This document shows, piece by piece, positions 16,185-24,105 of a stretch of DNA of 63,190 nt. Position numbers and translations under genes: made by a program. How positions within the stretch are numbered: position 1 is the stretch's first letter; the number at the start of each line of letters is the position of its first letter. Source of the stretch: Bacteroidota bacterium (lineage in GTDB: Bacteria > Bacteroidota > Bacteroidia > B-17B0 > Aurantibacillaceae); contig JACDED010000001.1 of NCBI GenBank assembly GCA_013816615.1, positions 59,256 to 122,445 of the forward strand, given 5' to 3'. Under the pieces are notes generated by a model. It had not been told where the DNA came from and did no database searches. It worked only from the letters and a program-made list of their open reading frames with translations.

Positions 16185-18073
16185 TTTATGTCATAAGATA
16201 ACAATGGCGTTTCTGAAACGCCTATAACCCCACTGGTTAGTGTTAGAACAGCGCCCACGCCTTTTGCGTAATAGGTTTGAACAAATGCGTTAATAGACAC
16301 TAAGTTTCCATTGATCAACATATTACTGTCTGATTCTACCATTGCCACATCTTTATACTCCTTGCCTGCAATAACTTTGCTTGGCGCTATTTCTTTTACA
16401 GTAAATTTATAAACACAGTCAATACCGTTGGCTTTAAAAATCACGTCCCATTGATCTCCTAAAACCAAATTGTCTTTTAATACAACTTGCATATTTCCCT
16501 TTTCATAACTATCGCTAAAATATTCACCATTTACTTTTTTCATATTTCCTTTTACAGGATTTAATGAGTTGGATACGATAAACACTCCATTGTCGCAGCT
16601 TTCTATAGTATTTATCATTTGTTGGCCTGCAAAATCGTAAGTCCACGTATTGCCAATTGCTAAAGGATGATAGGCGTTTTCGTTACTAAATCCTTCGCTT
16701 GGCGCTTCCTGTTCTGTACTTTCAGATTCATCGTTATTTTCCGAGAACCAGGTGGATTGTTTGTATTCTAACCATTCTAAAAAATTAACAGTAGATGCCT
16801 GCAGGTTGTTCCATTTTAATTCCGGGTATAGTTCAAAATAGTTATCGTCTTCATCATCACCATAGCTTCCTGATTGAACTAAATTTCCATTTTCATCAGT
16901 TAATTCGTAAGTAAGTTTATTAGCATTCATTTTTTGAAGGTACCAAACTTCGCCGGCGCCATTTCCGTTAACGGGCATAATGTAATAACCACCACAACCA
17001 TACTCTGCTAAAAATAAATAACCACCGGCGTTTTTATTTATTTTAATAGGTTGCGACGCAGCAGAAGGATTACTTGCTTTTTGAAGCAAGTAATTATTTA
17101 CCTGTTCATCTGTAACAGGAAAAGGTTTTGCAAAATGATCAGGGTTTTTCTCAAGATAATTAATAAAGGTACCATCATCCCTGCTTCCGCTATTTAAAGA
17201 CATCACTGCGTCTTCAAAACTATTCATACCGTAAAAAGGGCCCACGCCGCCATTACTTACTATTTTTAAATATTGACGGTATTCTTCTGGCAATTTAAAT
17301 TGATATTTATTTTCCAGGTATGCAATTTCATTATCGGTAAGTGTTTTATTTAATTTGTAATGGTGCATAAAAGCGCCAAAAACAGTTTTATCTTTATCCC
17401 AGGCTTCAAAATTATACCACATTATTTTTACCGCAGTAAGTTTTTTATCAAGTTCGGCATTTGTATTAAACCAATTTTTTTGCATATCTTCTAGCCAATC
17501 AATAAAAGAAAACGTTTTTATCTGATTTTCTACAAAACACATTTCAGGTAATAAATTAAAATACATTTCTGTAGCACCACCTCTTTGTTCTCGCTCTGCT
17601 TTTGTAAGCATAAATACTTCATTTTTACAAGCACCGTTTAAAGCTAATATGTAATAACTATCTTCTGATATTTTGCTTAAAAACAAATAGCCGCCTGCAT
17701 TGGCGTCCATAGGTATTGGAGCTATATCTTTCGTGGCATTTTTTATTTTATTTGTCAGGTATTCAACAATTTTTTCTTCTGTAACAACAAAATCTAATTT
17801 GCAATGATTTAAATTTTGTGCTTTACCAAACGGCTGCAGACTCTCATTTAAAGAATACATCTGACCACTTATACAAGGGCCGCCGTTAGATACATTTAAA
17901 AGATAATTTTTATACTCTTCATGCAATTCAATGCCATGCTGTTGTTCAAATGCTTCTATGCTTTTAGCATCGATTACATTCTGTAAATTATTCTTCTCAG
18001 AAAATTTTTGGTCTTTGTTTTTAATGTTTAACCAGTTTGTTTTAATGGTTTCAATACGTTCGTTCAGTGTCAT
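16181..18073 (-). CDS. Double SMI1/KNR4 (SUKH) domain protein with C-terminal beta domain
   Basis: 630 residues, cytoplasmic. Two SUKH domains come in tandem: residues about 35-205 (HGIELHEEYKNYLLNVSNGG) and about 235-460 (KYQFKLPEEYRQYLKIVSNGG). Both halves repeat NAGGYLFL, YYI...NG, and a closing FL/FIDWLE..Q..WF, so the second arose by internal duplication. A third region, about 475-630, is beta-rich with LAIGNTWTYDF and QTYYAKGVGAVLTLTSG, resembling domains found in Bacteroidetes secreted proteins, but there is no signal peptide. SUKH proteins commonly neutralise polymorphic toxins or act as adaptors. It is the first gene of a tight four-gene operon and carries the 37-bp promoter motif upstream. 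Confidence 0.85.
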   Translation of the reverse strand: MTLNERIETIKTNWLNIKNKDQKFSEKNNLQNVIDAKSIEAFEQQHGIELHEEYKNYLLNVSNGGPCISGQMYSLNESLQPFGKAQNLNHCKLDFVVTEEKIVEYLTNKIKNATKDIAPIPMDANAGGYLFLSKISEDSYYILALNGACKNEVFMLTKAEREQRGGATEMYFNLLPEMCFVENQIKTFSFIDWLEDMQKNWFNTNAELDKKLTAVKIMWYNFEAWDKDKTVFGAFMHHYKLNKTLTDNEIAYLENKYQFKLPEEYRQYLKIVSNGGVGPFYGMNSFEDAVMSLNSGSRDDGTFINYLEKNPDHFAKPFPVTDEQVNNYLLQKASNPSAASQPIKINKNAGGYLFLAEYGCGGYYIMPVNGNGAGEVWYLQKMNANKLTYELTDENGNLVQSGSYGDDEDDNYFELYPELKWNNLQASTVNFLEWLEYKQSTWFSENNDESESTEQEAPSEGFSNENAYHPLAIGNTWTYDFAGQQMINTIESCDNGVFIVSNSLNPVKGNMKKVNGEYFSDSYEKGNMQVVLKDNLVLGDQWDVIFKANGIDCVYKFTVKEIAPSKVIAGKEYKDVAMVESDSNMLINGNLVSINAFVQTYYAKGVGAVLTLTSGVIGVSETPLLSYDIK

Positions 18074-18134
18074 AAAGTGAGTTCTTTAAAAGTTAATTAA
18101 ATGTGAGATCTCTCCCAACTATAATTTGCAAGTT

Positions 18135-18205
18135 CAAATATGAAATTTACCCTGATAAAAACACATTCAAATAGAGCAACAACTGTTTTAATAGACAAAC
18201 TACCT
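18135..18205 (-). promoter_or_regulatory. Promoter with 37-bp regulatory motif, before the SUKH operon
   Basis: The motif at 18169-18205 matches the 14517 copy at 27 of 37 positions and keeps the two TCTATT half-sites 20 bp apart. The -7-like box CATATTTG is at 18135-18142, once more 26 bp away. The leader to the SUKH ATG is about 60 nt. The motif lies only 11 bp from the mntR operator on the other side of this divergent region. Confidence 0.65.
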
Positions 18206-18216
18206 TTATTAACAGG

Positions 18217-18236
18217 TTTTTAGGTCAGCCTAAAAA
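18217..18236 (+). promoter_or_regulatory. DtxR/MntR-type operator
   Basis: A perfect 8-bp inverted repeat, TTTTTAGG-TCAG-CCTAAAAA. The core TTAGGTCAGCCTAA differs at one base from the classical DtxR/IdeR half-site TTAGGTTAGCCTAA. It overlaps the probable -33 region of the mntR promoter (-7 box TACTTTTG at 18264-18271), so occupancy should block transcription. It is very likely the autoregulatory site for the mntR-mntH pair. Confidence 0.8.
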
Positions 18237-18263
18237 TTTGTTTAGTGTCATAAAATTTATTAT

Positions 18264-18271
18264 TACTTTTG
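18264..18271 (+). promoter_or_regulatory. -7 promoter box for mntR-mntH
   Basis: TACTTTTG fits TAnnTTTG. It sits 17 nt before the ATG at 18289, and a TTTG at 18237-18240 in the operator edge can serve as the -33 element. Confidence 0.6.
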
Positions 18272-18288
18272 TACCCAAAACTATTATA

Positions 18289-18957
18289 ATGCTTATTTCA
18301 CTTACAGAAGAAAATTATCTTAAAGCCATTTATAGTTTAAGTCATTTAGAGGCAGATGCTGATGTAAGCACCAATCAAATTTCTGATCATCTCAGCATAA
18401 AAGCGGCAACGGTTACAGATATGTTGAAACGTTTGGCAGAAAAAAAACTGATCCATTATATTCCTTACCAGGGCGTGAAGCTAAGCGAAAAAGGCAAAAG
18501 CACTGCCATTAAAGTAGTACGAAAACATAGATTATGGGAAGTTTTTTTGGTGGATAAATTACAATTCAAATGGGACGAGGTTCATGAAATAGCTGAACAA
18601 TTGGAACATATCAATAGTGATGAACTTATTCAGCGTTTGGATAAATTTCTTGGTAAGCCTAAATTCGATCCGCATGGTGACCCAATTCCGGATGCTAACG
18701 GTCAGCTTAATATTGTAAAAGCAATTCCTTTAAACCAACATAAAACAAAAGGTAGCTTTACATTTGTTGGTGTAGCCGAGCATTCAAAAACATTTCTTCA
18801 ACATCTAACATCTATAGGCTTAAAAATAGGTGATGCTGTGAAAATTGAAGAGATAAATGAGTTTGATAATTCATTTAAAGTAAAAATAAATAAAACAAAT
18901 AGTCAGTTCTTTAGTAATAAAGTAGCGTCTAATATTTTAGTGGAGGAGAAAAAATGA
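18289..18957 (+). CDS. mntR: DtxR/MntR-family metal-dependent transcriptional regulator
   Basis: 222 residues from the ATG at 18289; the upstream TTG at 18238 is rejected because it lies before the -7 box. The N-terminal winged helix-turn-helix (SLTEENYLKAIYSL through ATVTDMLKRLAEKKLIHY) is followed by the metal-binding and dimerisation domain (KHRLWEVFLVD..., then H-E-I-A-E-Q-L-E-H) with the metal-ligand pattern E/H, and a C-terminal SH3-like FeoA domain (LTSIGLKIGDAVKIEEI). Such regulators repress metal uptake when Mn2+ or Fe2+ is plentiful. The stop overlaps mntH by 4 bp and a matching operator lies upstream, so autoregulation is likely. Confidence 0.93.
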   Translation: MLISLTEENYLKAIYSLSHLEADADVSTNQISDHLSIKAATVTDMLKRLAEKKLIHYIPYQGVKLSEKGKSTAIKVVRKHRLWEVFLVDKLQFKWDEVHEIAEQLEHINSDELIQRLDKFLGKPKFDPHGDPIPDANGQLNIVKAIPLNQHKTKGSFTFVGVAEHSKTFLQHLTSIGLKIGDAVKIEEINEFDNSFKVKINKTNSQFFSNKVASNILVEEKK

Positions 18958-20816
18958 GCAAGTCGTTAGAAGAGGTAAACTCTAGTGTAAATACAAATAC
19001 CGGTGGTACAGTAAAAAGATTACTGGCATTTATTGGCCCTGCATATATGATCAGTGTTGGTTATATGGATCCGGGCAACTGGGCAACCGATATTGCCGGT
19101 GGAAGTAAATTCGGCTACAACTTATTATGGGTTTTGGTAATGAGCAACATCATCGCCCTCTTATTACAAAGCCATTGCGTAAGACTGGGAATAGTTAGTG
19201 GTAAAGATCTTGCACAGGCATCTCGCGAAACTTATCCGCGTTTTATTAATTTATTTTTATATGGCCTTGCCGAAATTGCTATTGCTGCCTGCGATCTTGC
19301 CGAAGTTATTGGTATGGCTATTGGTATCCATTTATTATTTCCTAATATCAGCATTTTAACGGGCGTTTGCATTACTGTATTAGACAGCTTTATTTTATTA
19401 TTTCTTTTAAATCGTGGCATTCGTAAACTGGAAGCATTTATTATTTGTCTTGTTTTATTAATAGGTGTTTCTTTTTTTATTCAACTTTTCATTGCGAAAC
19501 CCGTACTAAGTGAAATTGCAGGTGGCTTAGTGCCGTTCATTCAAAATGATGAAGCGCTTTATATTGCTATCGGAATTATTGGTGCTACCGTTATGCCACA
19601 TAATTTATATTTACACAGCTCACTCGTACAAACCCGGAAATTTAACCGTACACCAACTGATATAAAAAAAGCCATTCGTTTTAATACCATCGATAGTGCC
19701 ATCGCATTAAATCTTGCTTTATTTGTAAACGCTGCCATTTTAATTTTAGCTGCTACTACTTTTTTTAAACAGGGAAGACATGATGTGGCAGAGATACAAG
19801 ACGCACATCAATTATTAGCGCCCATGTTAGGCAGTACTCTGGCCCCTATCTTATTTGCCGTTGCTTTAATTGCCGCCGGCCAAAGCTCTACTATTACGGG
19901 CACATTAGCCGGACAAGTTGTAATGGAAGGTTATTTGAACTTACGTTTACAACCATGGATAAGAAGATTATTAACGCGTTTAATTGCAATCGTTCCTGCA
20001 TTTTTAACCATTTATTTTATGGGTGATGGTGCCACAGGAAAGCTATTGATCTTTAGCCAGGTTGTTTTAAGTTTACAATTAGGTTTTGCTGTAATTCCTC
20101 TTATTCACTTTGTGAGTGATAAAAAGAAAATGGGTGAATTTACGATCCCTAAATGGCAAAAAATATTATCCTGGGTATCAGCATTAGTTATTATTGGTTT
20201 AAATGTAAAACTGGTTTTTAACGAGATCACTGATCTTTTATTTACAAGCGAGCATGCTGTTTTAATAAGTTTTACTATTGTACCTGTTTGCATCTTTTCC
20301 TTCTTAATGTTGATCTATATCACCGTTGTGCCATTCATTACAAAAGAAAAAATAAACAAACGCAAAGGATTTCATGATGAGTTACAGCCTTTAGAATTAG
20401 ATTTTAAAACCAATGTTAGGCGAATTGCTGTAACTGTTGATTTCAGTCCCAGCGATAACAAAGCCATTAATAAAGCTTTGCAAATCGGTGATAAAGATTC
20501 TACACTTATCTTAATTCATATTTTAGAAAGTACCAACGCTATGGTTTACGGTGAAGAATCGTTTGACTTTGAGCGTGAAGAAGATTATCAGAAATTAAAA
20601 AAATACCAAACTGAATTACAGGGCAAAAATATTACAACAGAAATTCAATTAGGTTTTGGGATCCCAAAATTATCTATTCCAAAAATTATACAGGAAAAAA
20701 ATTGTGATATTTTAATTATGGGAACGCATGGACACCGAACTATAAAAGACATTTTATTGGGAAGTACGATTGAAAGTGTAAGGCACGAAATTAAAATTCC
20801 GTTGATGTTGGTGTAA
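18954..20816 (+). CDS. mntH: Nramp-type Mn2+/Fe2+ transporter fused to a UspA domain
   Basis: 620 residues. The first 460 or so are an Nramp proton-coupled importer with about eleven membrane helices, the metal-site motif YMDPGNWATDIAGGS on helix 1 and VMPHNLYLHSSLVQTR on helix 6. A cytoplasmic universal-stress-protein domain follows (about 475-620): RRIAVTVDFSPSDNKAINKA at its start and the nucleotide-binding signature MGTHGHRTIKDILLGSTIESV at the end. The fusion is seen in Bacteroidetes and suggests nucleotide-linked control of uptake. It overlaps mntR by 4 bp, so it is controlled by the operator upstream of that gene. Confidence 0.95.
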   Translation: MSKSLEEVNSSVNTNTGGTVKRLLAFIGPAYMISVGYMDPGNWATDIAGGSKFGYNLLWVLVMSNIIALLLQSHCVRLGIVSGKDLAQASRETYPRFINLFLYGLAEIAIAACDLAEVIGMAIGIHLLFPNISILTGVCITVLDSFILLFLLNRGIRKLEAFIICLVLLIGVSFFIQLFIAKPVLSEIAGGLVPFIQNDEALYIAIGIIGATVMPHNLYLHSSLVQTRKFNRTPTDIKKAIRFNTIDSAIALNLALFVNAAILILAATTFFKQGRHDVAEIQDAHQLLAPMLGSTLAPILFAVALIAAGQSSTITGTLAGQVVMEGYLNLRLQPWIRRLLTRLIAIVPAFLTIYFMGDGATGKLLIFSQVVLSLQLGFAVIPLIHFVSDKKKMGEFTIPKWQKILSWVSALVIIGLNVKLVFNEITDLLFTSEHAVLISFTIVPVCIFSFLMLIYITVVPFITKEKINKRKGFHDELQPLELDFKTNVRRIAVTVDFSPSDNKAINKALQIGDKDSTLILIHILESTNAMVYGEESFDFEREEDYQKLKKYQTELQGKNITTEIQLGFGIPKLSIPKIIQEKNCDILIMGTHGHRTIKDILLGSTIESVRHEIKIPLMLV

Positions 20817-20822
20817 TATCTT

Positions 20823-20880
20823 ATGTCATGCTGACGAAGGAAGCATCTGTGTTGAGATCCCTAATTCTTCGGGATGACAT
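20823..20880. repeat. REP-like palindromic repeat
   Basis: 58 bp bounded by ATGTCAT and its complement ATGACAT. Inside are two short foldbacks (TGCT...AGCA and ATCCC...GGGAT). It resembles the dispersed TGTCATGCTGA...GGGATGACA elements common in many Bacteroidetes genomes. It lies between mntH and the convergent glycosyltransferase gene, touching the latter's stop codon, and may also act as a transcription end signal. Confidence 0.65.
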
Positions 20881-22010
20881 TACAAACTAATCACATCTAC
20901 CAATTTCTTACAATTCTCGGCATTATTAAAATGTAGGACCTGTTTTTCTCTTTCAAGGGTTTGATCTGAAGAAAATTCATTTTCAAAAACAGAATTTATA
21001 TTTTGAATAAATTCATTTGCATTATTTGAAATTATAAATCCGGAATTTTCATTTAAGCCGGTACCCTCTATCATACTAGAATTACAAATGATAAACCTGC
21101 CTTTAAACAACACATTTAATAATTTTAATTTTAAGCCTGTTGGCTGATGTGTATACAAAACATGGATTTGCGCTTCGTTAATTAAACGATCCATCTCTTC
21201 CTCTGCCGGACTATTTTTTAATTCGATATTAGAATATCTTTCTATTTCATCCACTAAAAAAGCCGGTGGATTTAAACCCGCTATAATAACAGGGAATTTA
21301 GTTTTACAAAATACATTCCTAATTAACCAAATAGCTGCTTCGTAATTTTCGGAAATACTTAAATTACCATGAAAAAAAATAAAATCTCCTTTTCCGGTTT
21401 TACTCGTTACTTTTTCGTTTACATGAAAGCTTGGTAAATAGAATGTTTCGGGTACAGGATAATTCTTCTTAAAATAATCAGCATCTTTTTGATTCACTGC
21501 TAAAATAACATCAGCAAAATTTACAATGTTTTCAAAACGTTTTAATTTCCCGGCTTCAATTTGTAAATAGATCTTTTTGAAAATATTACGTTCTGATCTT
21601 GAAAGCTCTAAATAATAATCGTGTTCAATATTACTGTGCCTGTAGATCTTTTTACGGTTCTCAAAACGCTTATCGTTTAATAAATAACAGGTATGCAATA
21701 CTTCAAATAAAATAGGAAAATCGTTTGACAATAAATTCTTTTCCAATTCTTTTGATTGACGGGATTTTACTGTATATGGCAACGAAGAAAAATTTGCAAG
21801 TAAACCGGTTTCGCGCTTGTAATAATATACTTTTTCACATAAAGCTTCTAACTCTTTAGATTCAGGCCTGCCATACGTAAAACAATGTAAATGAATTTTT
21901 ACACCTTCTTTTTTTAACCAAACCAGTTTATAGTATACATCAATTACTCCGCCATAGTTAGCAGGAAAAGGAACATCGAAAGAAATTATATTAATGGCGT
22001 TACTCAACAA
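20880..22010 (-). CDS. Glycosyltransferase, family 4-like
   Basis: 376 residues of GT-B fold. N-terminal half: INIISFDVPFPANYGGVID, the substrate domain entry, and IYRHSNIEHDYYLEL. The C-terminal half has the nucleotide-sugar domain: FFHGNLSISENYEAAIWL, IIAGLNPP and the motif HVLYTHQPTGLKLKLLNVLFKGR with the G-x-K of GT4 enzymes. No membrane segment; sugar and acceptor unknown. The start is a TTG (22008-22010); no in-frame ATG exists before the conserved N-terminus. It follows the BtuG-like gene by 17 bp and may be read through from the B12 operon, or from a weak box inside the gap. Confidence 0.85.
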   Translation of the reverse strand: MLSNAINIISFDVPFPANYGGVIDVYYKLVWLKKEGVKIHLHCFTYGRPESKELEALCEKVYYYKRETGLLANFSSLPYTVKSRQSKELEKNLLSNDFPILFEVLHTCYLLNDKRFENRKKIYRHSNIEHDYYLELSRSERNIFKKIYLQIEAGKLKRFENIVNFADVILAVNQKDADYFKKNYPVPETFYLPSFHVNEKVTSKTGKGDFIFFHGNLSISENYEAAIWLIRNVFCKTKFPVIIAGLNPPAFLVDEIERYSNIELKNSPAEEEMDRLINEAQIHVLYTHQPTGLKLKLLNVLFKGRFIICNSSMIEGTGLNENSGFIISNNANEFIQNINSVFENEFSSDQTLEREKQVLHFNNAENCKKLVDVISL

Positions 22011-22027
22011 GCCAAAGATGCCACTTT

Positions 22028-23059
22028 TTATTCAAAATAAAAACCGTTTGAGTTTAAACCGGCTTTAAAATTCTTTTTGGCACTACCATTGGAATTGTAG
22101 ATATAGATATTTGAGCGCGAATTAAAGTCCAGTGCATCGGCAGCATAAATGGTATGATCGTTTGGATTGATACCTAAACCGTAAAAATTTTTGGTTCCTT
22201 TTGAAATAAATTCAGAGGCCGGAAGGTTAGCGTCTGTAATTGCCATCCTGTAAATACCTCCTTTTAAAAAATACAAAGTATCTTTTGTTTTATTTAATTT
22301 TAAAGTACCCGGAGATTCAGTACTGCCAAAAGTAAAAGAAGTTTCAACCTGGTTAGTAACTGCATTTATTCTTGTTAATTTTCCGGAAATAGAATTTTGG
22401 TTATCTCCTGTACTAAGTATCCAAACTTTATCATTTTTATCAATTACAATACTTCCGGCATTTAGGCCAGCATTTATACTATCTATTTTTGTATCGTTAA
22501 TTGTATTAATAATGTAAACATAATCTTTACGCACATTTGTAACAAATACTTTATTATAAATAAGAACCATCTCTTCCGTCCAACCCGGACAAGGAATAGA
22601 ACCTGTTTTTGTATTTGTATTAAGATCAATTATATTGATGGCATTTGCATAAAGGTCGCTTACATATGCTTTTTGATTTGTTACCGGCAATATGTAACGC
22701 GGTGAACTTAATGAAGTGATCTGTCCTATTTTTTTAAAGTCCTGATCACAAACAATAATTTTATGCGAATTATTAACTACAATATAAAAACGGTTATTAA
22801 AATAATTCATGCTTTGCGCAACATCACCAAGCGCAGCATTACTATTTTGGTTAGCGTAAAATTTTTCAATAACAGCATCGTTCCCGGTATCAAATAAAGA
22901 AACCTCGGCATTACCATTTGGAAAAACACCCTCATTAATAACGTAAACCTTTTTAGCATTGGTTAATTGAACCTGTGGTTGAATAGTATTCTGTGGTTTA
23001 TCTTTAACGCAAGAAGATAAAACAAAAGAAAAAATAAATATTGGAAGAAGCTTTTTCAT
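22028..23059 (-). CDS. BtuG-like surface lipoprotein, YncE/DUF5074 beta-propeller
   Basis: 343 residues. A lipoprotein signal ends at FVLSSC (Cys-17), so the protein is lipid-anchored. The rest forms a YncE-like propeller of repeated blades such as KVYVINEGVFPNGNAEVSLFD, QKAYVSDLYANAINIIDLNT and KVFVTNVRKDYVYIINT. In Bacteroides, BtuG proteins of this type bind cobalamin with very high affinity on top of BtuB. The position downstream of a cobalamin riboswitch and a BtuB-like receptor supports the same role. A hairpin with a T-tract sits immediately before the ATG, so expression may be lower than that of the upstream genes. Confidence 0.8.
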   Translation of the reverse strand: MKKLLPIFIFSFVLSSCVKDKPQNTIQPQVQLTNAKKVYVINEGVFPNGNAEVSLFDTGNDAVIEKFYANQNSNAALGDVAQSMNYFNNRFYIVVNNSHKIIVCDQDFKKIGQITSLSSPRYILPVTNQKAYVSDLYANAINIIDLNTNTKTGSIPCPGWTEEMVLIYNKVFVTNVRKDYVYIINTINDTKIDSINAGLNAGSIVIDKNDKVWILSTGDNQNSISGKLTRINAVTNQVETSFTFGSTESPGTLKLNKTKDTLYFLKGGIYRMAITDANLPASEFISKGTKNFYGLGINPNDHTIYAADALDFNSRSNIYIYNSNGSAKKNFKAGLNSNGFYFE

Positions 23060-23060
23060 T

Positions 23061-23096
23061 TTAAAAAAGAAGGCGCATCACACAAAATGCGCCTTC
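23061..23096 (-). terminator. Intergenic stem-loop terminator or attenuator before the BtuG-like gene
   Basis: A perfect 10-bp stem, GAAGGCGCAT with ATGCGCCTTC (23069-23096), followed on the minus strand by TTTTTT. It lies between the DUF4465 and BtuG-like genes, ending just before the ATG at 23059. Confidence 0.75.
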
Positions 23097-23104
23097 AAAC
23101 TAAA

Positions 23105-24076
23105 TTAATTTTTAATGATCTTTTTTACTGATTTATTATCACCTGAACTAATTTCTAAAAAATAAATTCCGCTTTGTAATGAGTTCAGATCAAGATTTGC
23201 CTGAAGCCCGTTTACTTCCTGGGAATAAACTACTTTACCTGTAACATCTAAAACGTTTGCTTTCGTGCTTTCGTTATTTAAAGCTAGCACAATATTCATA
23301 TCCGAGTTAAATGGATTTGGATACACATTAAATTTTAAATTATTTTTATTTTCTGCTAAACCAACGCTTGATTGTACAATTGTAAAATCATCTATTGCAA
23401 AAAACAAGGGTGTGTTTGGGCCAAAAGAACCATTATCACTTGTGTACATAAAAAATTTAAGACTATCCACATTTCCTAAAGTAGAAGTATTTACCCATTG
23501 CCATGTATTTACTAAATAATCCAACGCATTATTTGCAAAACGAAAATCGGCTAAATAGAAGGGAACGCTGTCAGGTAATAAAACTCCACCTTTGTAACCT
23601 TTTACTGTTACTTTAAAAAAATCAGGATCATTACCTGTTGCACCACCGAATTTTTTACCGAATTGATCACCATGCTTCATTGATCGGTAAGCATAAGTTG
23701 TATTAGTAATATAAAAACCATTTACAGTATTTGATGGCGCGCTTAAATTAATAACACCTTTATCCTGCGCAACTGCATAAATATTTGAATTGTTGTATCC
23801 TTTTAATGGCATAACACCGTACAAGCCGGGCGTTGCAGTAACTACTGACGAAGAATCGTATTTGTTTGTATACGAAAATCCACCACTCCAATAATTAAAA
23901 TTTGCATCCCACTTGTATTGAAAAGATGCGCCTGCCTGAGAAAAAGGAACACTTGTTGTACTTGAGTAAGCAGAGTTTGTTGCCAATGGAAGGCTTTCAA
24001 AATTGGCAACCATTGTTTGTGCCTTTGTTGTAAAAAGGCCTAAAACCAAAGCCAGTGTAGTAATTGTTTTTTTCAT
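23105..24076 (-). CDS. Secreted DUF4465-type protein with T9SS sorting domain
   Basis: 323 residues. Signal peptide (MKKTITTLALVLGLFTTKAQ), then a jelly-roll-like DUF4465 domain: FESLPLATNSAYSSTTSVPF, WDANFNYWSGGFSYTNKYDS, FYITNTTYAYRSMKHGDQFG, DFFKVTVKGYKGG, and DSLKFFMYTSDNGSFGPNTP. The last 75 residues form a type A T9SS signal: KFNVYPNPFNSDMNIVLAL ... NLQSGIYFLEISS..KSVKKIIKN. DUF4465 proteins occur in Bacteroidetes B12 loci and include cobalamin-binding surface proteins. Here export is by T9SS rather than lipidation. It follows the receptor gene by 29 bp under the same riboswitch. Confidence 0.82.
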   Translation of the reverse strand: MKKTITTLALVLGLFTTKAQTMVANFESLPLATNSAYSSTTSVPFSQAGASFQYKWDANFNYWSGGFSYTNKYDSSSVVTATPGLYGVMPLKGYNNSNIYAVAQDKGVINLSAPSNTVNGFYITNTTYAYRSMKHGDQFGKKFGGATGNDPDFFKVTVKGYKGGVLLPDSVPFYLADFRFANNALDYLVNTWQWVNTSTLGNVDSLKFFMYTSDNGSFGPNTPLFFAIDDFTIVQSSVGLAENKNNLKFNVYPNPFNSDMNIVLALNNESTKANVLDVTGKVVYSQEVNGLQANLDLNSLQSGIYFLEISSGDNKSVKKIIKN

Positions 24077-24105
24077 GTTTTGTTTTTTATTTATTTTTAT
24101 TTATT

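Noticed and set aside
13919-18205. Assigning the 37-bp motif to a LytTR or AraC regulator
   Set aside because: ACAGTT occurs in two copies and recalls LytTR sites, but the 20-bp TCTATT repeats do not match the known LytTR spacing; I leave the family open.
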